A program made the translations under genes and the position numbers. This document shows, piece by piece, positions 33,105 through 40,376 of a DNA stretch of 64,000 nt. Origin of the DNA: JABFRZ01 sp964631945 (lineage in GTDB: Bacteria > Planctomycetota > UBA1135 > GCA-002686595). Position 1 is the first letter of the stretch. Each line of letters begins with the position of its first letter. The notes under the pieces are model-generated. The model was not told where the DNA came from. It did not search any database and saw nothing but the letters and a program-made list of their open reading frames with translations. The DNA is taken from contig CAZWAY010000025.1 in the NCBI GenBank assembly GCA_964631945.1, forward strand, positions 1 to 64,000, given 5' to 3'.

Positions 33105-34340
33105 GTGTCGCGCTCCCGAGTCAGGATCGCCGCGCGCCTCGGCCCGGCGCTGCTCGTCTTGGCCGGGACGCTCGCTGCCCAGGCCGGGGTCAAGGCCTTC
33201 CCGCGCGTCGATCCGTACACCAAGAACGGCCCCGAGGCGCTGCTGAAGGCCGGCTACGTCTCGTTCGGGCCCTTCCGCTTCGGCGACGACCACACCACCG
33301 CGCAGGCCGAGAGCGCGCTCGAGGGCGTGCCGCTGCTCTGGGTCGAGACGGCGCACTTCAAGCTCGGCTCGGGGCTGCCCGAGTACGCGCTCGGCGACGA
33401 CGTCGAGGAGAAGCAGCGCCTCCAGGGCGAGCTCGAGCGCCTGGCCGCGAGGCTCCCGGACGTGAAGGTCCGCATCCGCAAGCTCGACCCCTGGCTGCGT
33501 CTGCACCTGTTCGCGCTGCGGCTCGAGGACCTGTATGCGCGCTTCCTCGAGGAGTTCGGCATCCAGGAGAGCGAGTTCCCGCACATCCCGCCCGACCCCG
33601 AGAAGCCCGCGGACAAGCCGTACATGGGCCAGGGGCGTTTCCTCGGGATGTCGGCCAAGTTCACGGTGCTGCTGTTCGACCGCAAGAGCAGCCTGGCGCG
33701 TTACTCCAACGTCTTCCTCGGGCGCGCGCTCGAGTCCCCGAGCAGCGCGCACTTCCAGACCATCGGCTCGCTGCTCTACCTCGCGGCGGCCGAGGACCTC
33801 GAGGGCCAGTACGACAACGACTCGGCCCTGACCTGCGAGGTGCTCGGCGGCGTGGCGCAGAACCTGGCGCTCGGCTTCCGCGGCTTCTCGGTGCGTCTGC
33901 CGTTCCCGGTCAGCGAGGGCATCGCGCACTGGTTCTCGCGCCAGGTCGATCCGCGCTATCCCTTCTACTCCGGGCTGGACCGCACCCAGATCCGCCTCAA
34001 GGACGAGTGGAACTGGGCTCCGAACGTGCGCGCGCGCGTCGAGCACGGCGTCTTCCGGCCGCTCGAGCAGGTCCTGGGCTGGACCGAGGCCAGCACGCTC
34101 GAGTGGTCCGACCACGTGATCCTGTGGTCGTACATGGACTACCTGCTGCAGCGCGAGGACGGCGCGGCCGGCACGCTCCTGCGCCGGCTCAAGGAGCCCG
34201 CCCCGGGGAGCGAGCCGCTCAGCGACGAGCAGCTCGCCGCGCGCGCGCGTGAGGCCTTCCCGGAGGCCACCGGCTTCGACCTCGCCGGCTTCGACCGCGC
34301 CTGGTCCGAGTGGGTGCTCGCGAGCTACCCGAAGAAGTAG
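33105..34340 (+). CDS. Secreted protein, unknown function
   Basis: A 411-aa protein with a signal peptide (SRSRVRIAARLGPALLVLAGTLAAQA). The mature part is mainly helical, with Trp/Tyr-rich segments: LPLLWVETAHFKLGSGLPEYALGDD, LLFDRKSSLARYSNVFLGRALESPSSAHFQTIGSLLYLAAA, PVSEGIAHWFSRQVDPRYPFYSG and WSDHVILWSYMDYLLQRE. It resembles gluzincin-like secreted proteins without a visible HExxH, but no family is assigned. The start is GTG, chosen for the signal peptide and the -10-like element; a very long frame extending back to 30744 is antisense to other genes. Its TAG lies 4 bp before the MITE-like element. Confidence 0.65.
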   Translation: MSRSRVRIAARLGPALLVLAGTLAAQAGVKAFPRVDPYTKNGPEALLKAGYVSFGPFRFGDDHTTAQAESALEGVPLLWVETAHFKLGSGLPEYALGDDVEEKQRLQGELERLAARLPDVKVRIRKLDPWLRLHLFALRLEDLYARFLEEFGIQESEFPHIPPDPEKPADKPYMGQGRFLGMSAKFTVLLFDRKSSLARYSNVFLGRALESPSSAHFQTIGSLLYLAAAEDLEGQYDNDSALTCEVLGGVAQNLALGFRGFSVRLPFPVSEGIAHWFSRQVDPRYPFYSGLDRTQIRLKDEWNWAPNVRARVEHGVFRPLEQVLGWTEASTLEWSDHVILWSYMDYLLQREDGAAGTLLRRLKEPAPGSEPLSDEQLAARAREAFPEATGFDLAGFDRAWSEWVLASYPKK

Positions 34341-34343
34341 CGC

Positions 34344-34510
34344 CTAGTGTCCCTTCCCCGAAGTCGCGTCAACAATCCGCCGCACTGGATCGCCGCTGGC
34401 GGCGTTGCGCCTCCTCCGAGTATTGCAGCGAATACGCGTCGTCGGCGCGCCTTGCCAGCGACGATCCATCACGGCGCCTTGTCGACGCTACTTCGGGGAA
34501 GGAACACTAG
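34344..34510. mobile_element. MITE-like 167-bp inverted-repeat element
   Basis: The ends are CTAGTGTCCCTTCCCCGAAGT and, on the other strand, CTAGTGTTCCTTCCCCGAAGT. Similarity between the arms continues inward for about 57 bp at roughly 80% by eye, up to TGGATCGCCGCTGGC / TGGATCGTCGCTGGC. The centre holds a small hairpin (GTATT ... AATAC), so the whole element can fold into one stem. TA dinucleotides at both ends (34345-34346, 34508-34509) would suit the TA target of IS630/Tc1-type transposition. It encodes no transposase. Its right end supplies the TAG stop of the minus-strand gene at 34507. Confidence 0.75.
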
Positions 34511-35583
34511 CGCCCCGACGCGTCCAGGTGCAGGCGGATCTCGAGCGGGACCTCGCGCTCGGCGGTGAGCTCGAAGGCCTCGCGCCCTCGGCCGAGGGTC
34601 GGGTGGCTGGCGCTGACCTGGTAGCGGCCCGGCGGCAGGGAGCGCGCGCGCAGGCTCCCGTTCCGGCCGGTCTCGCCGAGCAGGTAACCGCCGGCGTTGC
34701 CCGCGCCCTCGACGCGGGCGCCCGCCACGTTCTTGCCCTCGCCGTCGAGCACGCGCACCTCGAGCTCGAGCAGGACCGGGACCACCAGCGCCAGCTCGTC
34801 GCGCTGTGCGCCGAGGTCGAGCGCGCGGGCCGGGATCAGCGGCCCGTGCGGATCGCCCACGAGGAGTTCGTAGTCGCCCACCGGCACGGCCGGGAACGCG
34901 AAGCGGCCGCCGGCGCGGGTGTCCGTCTCGACCGCGGTGCGCCCGCGGCGTTCGAGGCGCATGGGCACGTCCGCGAGCTTCTTGCCGTGGGCGTCCGCGA
35001 GCGTGCCCTCCAGGACCTGCAGGCGCACCAGCGCGAGCGTCACGGTCTGGCTGGTGTTGGCCTCGAGCACGCTGCGCACCGGGAGCGCGCCGAGCGGCTG
35101 CCCGGCGCGGTGCTCGGCCGTGAACTCGTACTCGCCCGCGGGGCATTCGAGCTCCGCGCGCGGCTGGGCGGCCGTGAGCGGGAGCGTGCGTTCGAGGCGA
35201 CCGTCCGTGCCGCGCAGGTGCACCCGCACGGTGCCGTCGAAGCCCGCGCGAACCACGCCGTCGGCCTGGGGCGTCACGACCAGGACCGTCAGCCGGCAGG
35301 TGCCCTCCGGCTCGCGCTTGGGCGCGTTCACGTGCGGGGCGACCTCGAGGCGCTCGGCCTCACGCAGCTCGGCTCCGGCCGCGACCGGGGGTTCGGGCTC
35401 GGGCTCGGCCGGCACGGCGACCGGACGCGGCGCGCGCCCGCCTGATCCCGCCAGCCGCCACACGAGCACGGCTGCCGCCAGGGCGAGCAGCGCGACCAGC
35501 GCCAGCGCCCCCCGCCCGGAGCGAGCCCGGAGCGGCCCCGAACGGGGCACCGCCGCTTCCGGCTGCGTCGCGCTACGGGTCAT
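34507..35583 (-). CDS. Membrane-anchored carboxypeptidase-regulatory-like protein
   Basis: A 358-aa protein. A membrane anchor lies at about residues 25-45 (RGALALVALLALAAAVLVWRLAG), followed by a Pro/Glu linker. CRD-type beta-sandwich repeats come next: LEGTLADAHGKKLADVPMRLERRG with RAGGRFAFPAVPVGDYELLV, then LEVRVLDGEGKNVAGARVEGAG with SLRARSLPPGRYQVSA. The stop codon lies within the end of the MITE-like element, so the original C-terminus could have been altered. It is divergent from the sigma-CRD fusion gene, which has the same kind of domains. Function unknown. Confidence 0.75.
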   Translation of the reverse strand: MTRSATQPEAAVPRSGPLRARSGRGALALVALLALAAAVLVWRLAGSGGRAPRPVAVPAEPEPEPPVAAGAELREAERLEVAPHVNAPKREPEGTCRLTVLVVTPQADGVVRAGFDGTVRVHLRGTDGRLERTLPLTAAQPRAELECPAGEYEFTAEHRAGQPLGALPVRSVLEANTSQTVTLALVRLQVLEGTLADAHGKKLADVPMRLERRGRTAVETDTRAGGRFAFPAVPVGDYELLVGDPHGPLIPARALDLGAQRDELALVVPVLLELEVRVLDGEGKNVAGARVEGAGNAGGYLLGETGRNGSLRARSLPPGRYQVSASHPTLGRGREAFELTAEREVPLEIRLHLDASGR

Positions 35584-35590
35584 GCCAGAG

Positions 35591-35596
35591 AGGATA
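35591..35596 (-). promoter_or_regulatory. Putative -10 element of a leaderless promoter
   Basis: On the minus strand TATCCT is followed by 7 nt (CTCTGGC) and the ATG at 35583. There is no Shine-Dalgarno sequence. This is one of the clearest cases of the pattern. Confidence 0.45.
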
Positions 35597-35773
35597 GGCG
35601 TCCATGCGCGAGGGGCGCGAGCTTTCCCTCGTCCTCGCCGCGGCGCGGCCCGCTCCCGCCGCCCGTAGGATCAGCAGGAATCCCCACTCGGCTGCATCCG
35701 GGGCTCGCGCGGCGGCATCGCGCTTGGCGGTCCGCGGCCGGCGGGTACGGGGCTCCTCGGCCGGACCCGAACG

Positions 35774-38374
35774 ATGACTCTCCACGGTTCAGAGGGCGCG
35801 CGCGGCCTCGAGCAGGCCGTCTTGCTCGAGCAGGTGAGCTGGATCCGGCGGCTCGCGCATCAGCTCGTGGCCGACCGCGAGCTGGCCGAGGACCTGGTCC
35901 AGGAGACCTGCGTCGTGGCCCTCCAGCAGGCGCCGCGCGAGACCGGCAAGCTGCGCCAGTGGCTGGCGCAGGTGCTGCGCAACGCCCTGCGCCAGCACGC
36001 CCGCGCGCAGGGGCGGCGCAGCGGCCGCGAGGCCGCGCTGGCCCCGGCCGAGGCGCACGAATCGCCCGCGCGCCTGGTCGAGCGCGTGCACCTGCAACGC
36101 GAGCTCGTGGGCGCCGTGCTCGAGCTCGAGGAGCCCTACCGCTCGACCGTGCTGCTGCGCTTCTTCGAGGAGCTTCCGCCGCGCGTGATCGCGCAGCGCA
36201 CGGGCACGCCCCTCGCCACCGTGCAGAGCCGCCTGCAGCGCGCGCTGGCCAAGCTGCGCGAGCGCCTCGACGGGCGCAACCAAGCCTGGGCCGCGCTCTT
36301 CCTGCCGTGGGTGCGCGGCCTCGATTCGCTCGCTCCTCCGACCCTGTTGTCCGTACTCATGAAGACCAAGCTGATCCTGGCCGTGGCCGCGACGATGGTC
36401 GCGGCCGGTGCGCTGGTGTGGTGGCAAGCCGCGCCCGAGCCAGAGCGCAACGGTGCGACCGGCCGCGCCACGGCGCTCGTCTCCGCCGAGCCGCTGGTGC
36501 CGGGGGGCGGCATGCCCGAACCCGAGGCGCCGGTCGCCGAGCGCGAGGCCCTGCCGGCGACGCCGCGCGCCGCGCCGCCGCGCGCGGTTCCCCAAGTCGT
36601 GCCCGCGCCGGCCGCGGCGTGGAGCGTGCGCCTGCGCGTGCTCGACGCCGATGGCGGGCCCATGCCCGGCATCGCGGTTCGCGCCGAGGGCGACGAGCGC
36701 GTGCTCGGGACGAGCGGCGCCGGCGGCTGGTGCGTGTTCGAGACGCGCGCGGAGCGGCTGGTGCTCTCGGCCGCCGATCCGCGCTGGGTCACGATCCACG
36801 AGGGCAGTCCCTCGCGCGCGAGCGCGGTCGATCCCGTGCTGGTGCTGGCGCCCGCGCTCGAGCTCGGCGGCTGGGTGCGCGACGAGTCGGGACGAGCGCT
36901 GCCGGGCGCCAGCGTGCGCTTCGAGTTGCCGGAGGGCTTCCGCACGCGCTTCGAGGAGCTGCTGGAGGCCTCGCGGCAGCTCGGCTGGCGCGGCACCAGC
37001 GACGGACAGGGCGCCTTTTCCTTCGCGCGCGTCCCGGCCGTGCCCGGTTCGACCCTGGCGGCCGTGCTGGCCGGCTACGAGCGCGTCGCGCTCGAGGCCC
37101 CGCCGGTCGGCGCGCGCGATCTCGAGCTCGTGCTGCGGCGTCCCGCGCTGCCGCTGGCGGGCGTGCTGCGCGGCGAGGTGCTCGAATCCGGCGGCGCGCC
37201 CGTGGAGGGCGCGCGCGTCGGCCTGGGCCTGGCCTCGGTCGTGAGCGACGAGCGCGGACGCTTCGAGCTCCCGCTGGCGCGCGCGGTGACGGCCGAGGTG
37301 CTCAGCGCGGTCAAGGTCGGCTTCCTGCCGGCGCGCCTCGAGCGTCCGGGCGAGCCGGGCGTGGGCACCAGCGGTTGGCCCGGGCACGTCGTGCTCGTGC
37401 TGGCCGGCCCGGCGCTCACGATCCGCGGCGTGGTGCTCGACCATGACGGGAAGCCGGTGCCCGCGGCGCGCGTCTGGGTACACGATCCGACCCCGAGCGC
37501 GCCGATCGGGATGATGCCCGGGTTCCTCGAGCCGCTCATGGCCGGCGCGCCGGTGCCGGCGGCCGTGCTGGAGAGCGAGGCCAACCTGCCGGAGCAGGAC
37601 GGCGACAACTTCTACGACTGGTACACGGACGCGCGCGAGCCCTCGGCCCTGTGGCACTGGGTCGAGACCGACGCCACCGGTCACTTCGAGCTGGGCGGGC
37701 TCGACCGGCGGCGCTACCGGCTCGACGTCCTGCGTCCGGGCGGGTTGGAGGTGATCACCAGCGAGTCCCTGGCGGCCGGCGAGGCCTCGGCCGTGGTCCG
37801 CCTCGATCCTCCGGACGTGTTCGCGCGCGTGAGCGGACGCGTGCTGGCCGAGGACGGCACCGGCATCGCGGGCGCGAAGGTCTCGCTCTACCGTCCGATG
37901 ATCGACGCGCGCGCGCGCATCTTCGGCGGTAATTCGCAGGTGGTGGTGATCCAGCCCGCCGGCGCGGTCACGACCGACGCCGAGGGCCGCTTCGCCTTCG
38001 AGGACGTGCCCAGGAAGGGCGCGGTGCTCTCGGTGCGCGGCGACGACATGGTGCCGATCCAGGCCGACGTCACCAGCGACTCCCTCGAGCTCACGGCCGA
38101 GCTACGCTGCCACCTGGAGATCGTGCTGCGCGAGCCACGCGAGCGCTTCGACGCGATCGCCGTGGTCGACGGCGAGGGCCGGGGGCTCGACATCCTGGTG
38201 CTGACGGAGGGCAGCAACAACGCCTGGACGAGCGTTCCGCTGGTGCAGGGGCGCTCGGGCGTGGTTTCCGTGTCTTCGCGCGCGCGCACGCTGCAGCTGC
38301 ACAAGGGAGGGGTCGTGGTCGAGACGCGCGGGCTCGATCTCGTTCCGGGCGACGTGAATCGCATCGAGCTCTGA
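35774..38374 (+). CDS. ECF sigma factor fused to membrane helix and extracytoplasmic CRD domains
   Basis: An 866-aa single reading frame. Residues about 15-75 match sigma region 2 (WIRRLAHQLVADRELAEDLVQETCVVALQQAP...LRQWLAQVLRNALRQHAR). Residues about 112-165 match region 4 (LELEEPYRSTVLLRFFEELPPRVIAQRTGTPLATVQSRLQRALAKLRERL). A membrane helix follows at about 198-216 (TKLILAVAATMVAAGALVWW), then at least five CRD-type beta-sandwich repeats to the C-terminus. The sigma half would face the cytoplasm and the repeats the periplasm. It may be a one-piece membrane-held sigma factor released on a signal. An internal ATG at 36359 could start a separate CRD protein, but no stop precedes it. Confidence 0.85.
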   Translation: MTLHGSEGARGLEQAVLLEQVSWIRRLAHQLVADRELAEDLVQETCVVALQQAPRETGKLRQWLAQVLRNALRQHARAQGRRSGREAALAPAEAHESPARLVERVHLQRELVGAVLELEEPYRSTVLLRFFEELPPRVIAQRTGTPLATVQSRLQRALAKLRERLDGRNQAWAALFLPWVRGLDSLAPPTLLSVLMKTKLILAVAATMVAAGALVWWQAAPEPERNGATGRATALVSAEPLVPGGGMPEPEAPVAEREALPATPRAAPPRAVPQVVPAPAAAWSVRLRVLDADGGPMPGIAVRAEGDERVLGTSGAGGWCVFETRAERLVLSAADPRWVTIHEGSPSRASAVDPVLVLAPALELGGWVRDESGRALPGASVRFELPEGFRTRFEELLEASRQLGWRGTSDGQGAFSFARVPAVPGSTLAAVLAGYERVALEAPPVGARDLELVLRRPALPLAGVLRGEVLESGGAPVEGARVGLGLASVVSDERGRFELPLARAVTAEVLSAVKVGFLPARLERPGEPGVGTSGWPGHVVLVLAGPALTIRGVVLDHDGKPVPAARVWVHDPTPSAPIGMMPGFLEPLMAGAPVPAAVLESEANLPEQDGDNFYDWYTDAREPSALWHWVETDATGHFELGGLDRRRYRLDVLRPGGLEVITSESLAAGEASAVVRLDPPDVFARVSGRVLAEDGTGIAGAKVSLYRPMIDARARIFGGNSQVVVIQPAGAVTTDAEGRFAFEDVPRKGAVLSVRGDDMVPIQADVTSDSLELTAELRCHLEIVLREPRERFDAIAVVDGEGRGLDILVLTEGSNNAWTSVPLVQGRSGVVSVSSRARTLQLHKGGVVVETRGLDLVPGDVNRIEL

Positions 38375-38437
38375 AGGGGACGGAGGACACCGCGGAGCGG
38401 CGGTTCGCCCGGCTCTTGCTCCGCCCGGTTCCCCGGC

Positions 38438-40261
38438 TCAGTCTTCCTCGCGGCGCTCGTTCTTCTTGCGGCGGTCGGCGTTCAACTCGCGCTTGCGCAG
38501 GCGCAGGTTCTTGGGCGTGACCTCGAGCAGCTCGTCGTCGTCGATGAACTCGAGGCACTCCTCCAGGCTGAGCACGCGCGGCGGGGCCAGGATGACGTTG
38601 TCGTCCTTCCCGGCCGCGCGCATGTTGCTCATCTTCTTGGTGCGGCAGACGTTGAGCGGTAGGTCGCCATCCTTGTTGTTGGCGCCGACGACCATGCCCT
38701 CGTACACCTCGATCCCGGGCGCGATGAAGAACACGCCGCGGTCCTGCAGCCCGTTCAGGGCGTAGGGCACGACCGGGCCGGCGCGGTCGGAGACCAGCAC
38801 GCCGCTGGTGCGGCGCGGGATCTTGCCGGCGTCCGGGCGCCAGGAGTCGAACACGTGCGCCAGGATCGCGTTGCCCTGGCTGAGCGTGAGCAGCGCGGTG
38901 CGCGCCCCGATCAGGCCGCGCGCGGGGATGCGGAACTCGAGCTTGGTCTGCTCGCCCAGCGGCTCCATCGAGAGCATCTCGCCGCGCCGGCGCCCCAGGT
39001 ACTCGATCACGCGTCCGGCCGCGTCCGGGGGCGTCTCGACCGAGGCGATCTCGAAGGGCTCGAGCTCGACCCCGTTCTCCTCGCGCACGATCACGGTCGG
39101 CTTGCCCACCGCGAACTCGTAACCCTCGCGGCGCATCTCCTCGACCAGCACGCCGAGGTGCATCACGCCGCGGCCCTTGACCTCGATCGCCTCGGCCGCG
39201 GAGGTGTTGGCGAGCTGCAGGGCCACGTCGCGCAGCGCGGCGCGCTCCAGGCGCGAGCGCAGGTGGCGGCTCGTGACGTAGGTGCCCTCCAGACCCGCGA
39301 AGGGCGAGTCGTTGACCTGGAACACCATCGAGATGGTGGGTTCGTCCACGCGGATCGCGGGCAGCGGCTCCTTGTGCTCGGGGTGGCACAGCGTGTCGCC
39401 GATGGAGAGCTCCTCGATCCCGGCCACGACCGCGATGTCGCCGGCGTACACGGCCTCGACCGGCTTGCGCTCCAGGCCCTCGTAGCGGAACAGCGACTTC
39501 ACCAGCACCAGCGGCTGTTCCTTGCGGTCCGGGTGGCACACGGCCAGGCGCGCGCCCGCCTGCAGGACGCCGCGCACCACGCGTCCGATGCCGATGCGGC
39601 CCAGGTAGTCGCCGTGGTCCAGCGTCGCGGCCTGGAACTGCACCGGCGCGTCCTGCACCTGTGGCGGGGTCGGGACCTTCTCGAGGATCATCTCGAGCAG
39701 CGGCAGGAGCCCGCGCGCCTTGGCGTCGGGCGTGGTGTAGTCGAGCGCGGCCCAGCCGTCGCGGCCCGAGCCGTAGATGACCGGGAACTCGAGCTGGTCG
39801 TCGGCCGCACCGAGCTCGACGAACAGGTCGAAGACCTCGTCCAGCACCTGCGGCGCGCGCTGTCCGGGGCGGTCGACCTTGTTGATCATCACCAGCGCCT
39901 TGAGGCCGCGCTCGAAGGCCTTGCGCAGCACGAAGCGCGTCTGCGGCATGGGGCCCTCGAAGGCGTCCACCAGCAGCAGGATCGCGTCGGCCATGGCCAG
40001 CGTGCGCTCGACCTGGCCGCCGAAGTCGGCGTGCCCGGGCGTGTCGACGATGTTGATGCGCGTGCCCTGGAAGTCGATGGCCGTGTTCTTGGCCAGGATC
40101 GTGATGCCGCGCTCGCGTTCCTGCGCGTTCGAGTCCATCACGCGCTCGACCATGACCTGGTTCGCGCGGAAGGTACCGGCCGTACGGAACAGCGCGTCGA
40201 CCAGGGTGGTCTTCCCGTGGTCGACGTGGGCGACGATGGCGATGTTGCGGATGGGCTTCAC
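38438..40261 (-). CDS. typA: Translational GTPase TypA/BipA
   Basis: A 607-aa ribosome-associated GTPase of the EF-G superfamily, involved in ribosome assembly and stress or low-temperature growth. It shows G1 AHVDHGKTTL, the switch I stretch RERGITILAKNTA, G3 DTPGHADFGGQ, G4 NKVDRPGQR, and then the domain II/III/V segments and the BipA-specific C-terminal domain (SDRAGPVVPYALNGLQDRGVFFIAPG, GMVVGANNKDGDLPLNVCRTKKMSNMRAAGKDD). Length is normal. It appears monocistronic. It lies 63 bp from the stop of the convergent sigma-CRD gene. Confidence 0.97.
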   Translation of the reverse strand: MKPIRNIAIVAHVDHGKTTLVDALFRTAGTFRANQVMVERVMDSNAQERERGITILAKNTAIDFQGTRINIVDTPGHADFGGQVERTLAMADAILLLVDAFEGPMPQTRFVLRKAFERGLKALVMINKVDRPGQRAPQVLDEVFDLFVELGAADDQLEFPVIYGSGRDGWAALDYTTPDAKARGLLPLLEMILEKVPTPPQVQDAPVQFQAATLDHGDYLGRIGIGRVVRGVLQAGARLAVCHPDRKEQPLVLVKSLFRYEGLERKPVEAVYAGDIAVVAGIEELSIGDTLCHPEHKEPLPAIRVDEPTISMVFQVNDSPFAGLEGTYVTSRHLRSRLERAALRDVALQLANTSAAEAIEVKGRGVMHLGVLVEEMRREGYEFAVGKPTVIVREENGVELEPFEIASVETPPDAAGRVIEYLGRRRGEMLSMEPLGEQTKLEFRIPARGLIGARTALLTLSQGNAILAHVFDSWRPDAGKIPRRTSGVLVSDRAGPVVPYALNGLQDRGVFFIAPGIEVYEGMVVGANNKDGDLPLNVCRTKKMSNMRAAGKDDNVILAPPRVLSLEECLEFIDDDELLEVTPKNLRLRKRELNADRRKKNERREED

Positions 40262-40376
40262 GGAGGTGTGGCGGCGGGAACGAAGCCCAGCATCATAGGG
40301 ACGGCTCGGCCCAGCGTCTCCTCCCGGCCGGCTTCCCCGCCCGGGGGGGCGGCCCGCTCGCCCGCTCGCCCGCCCG

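Noticed and set aside
40352..40376. GCTCGCCC simple repeat next to the kinase-TPR stop
   Set aside because: It is only three degenerate units. It looks like slippage in GC-rich DNA rather than an element.
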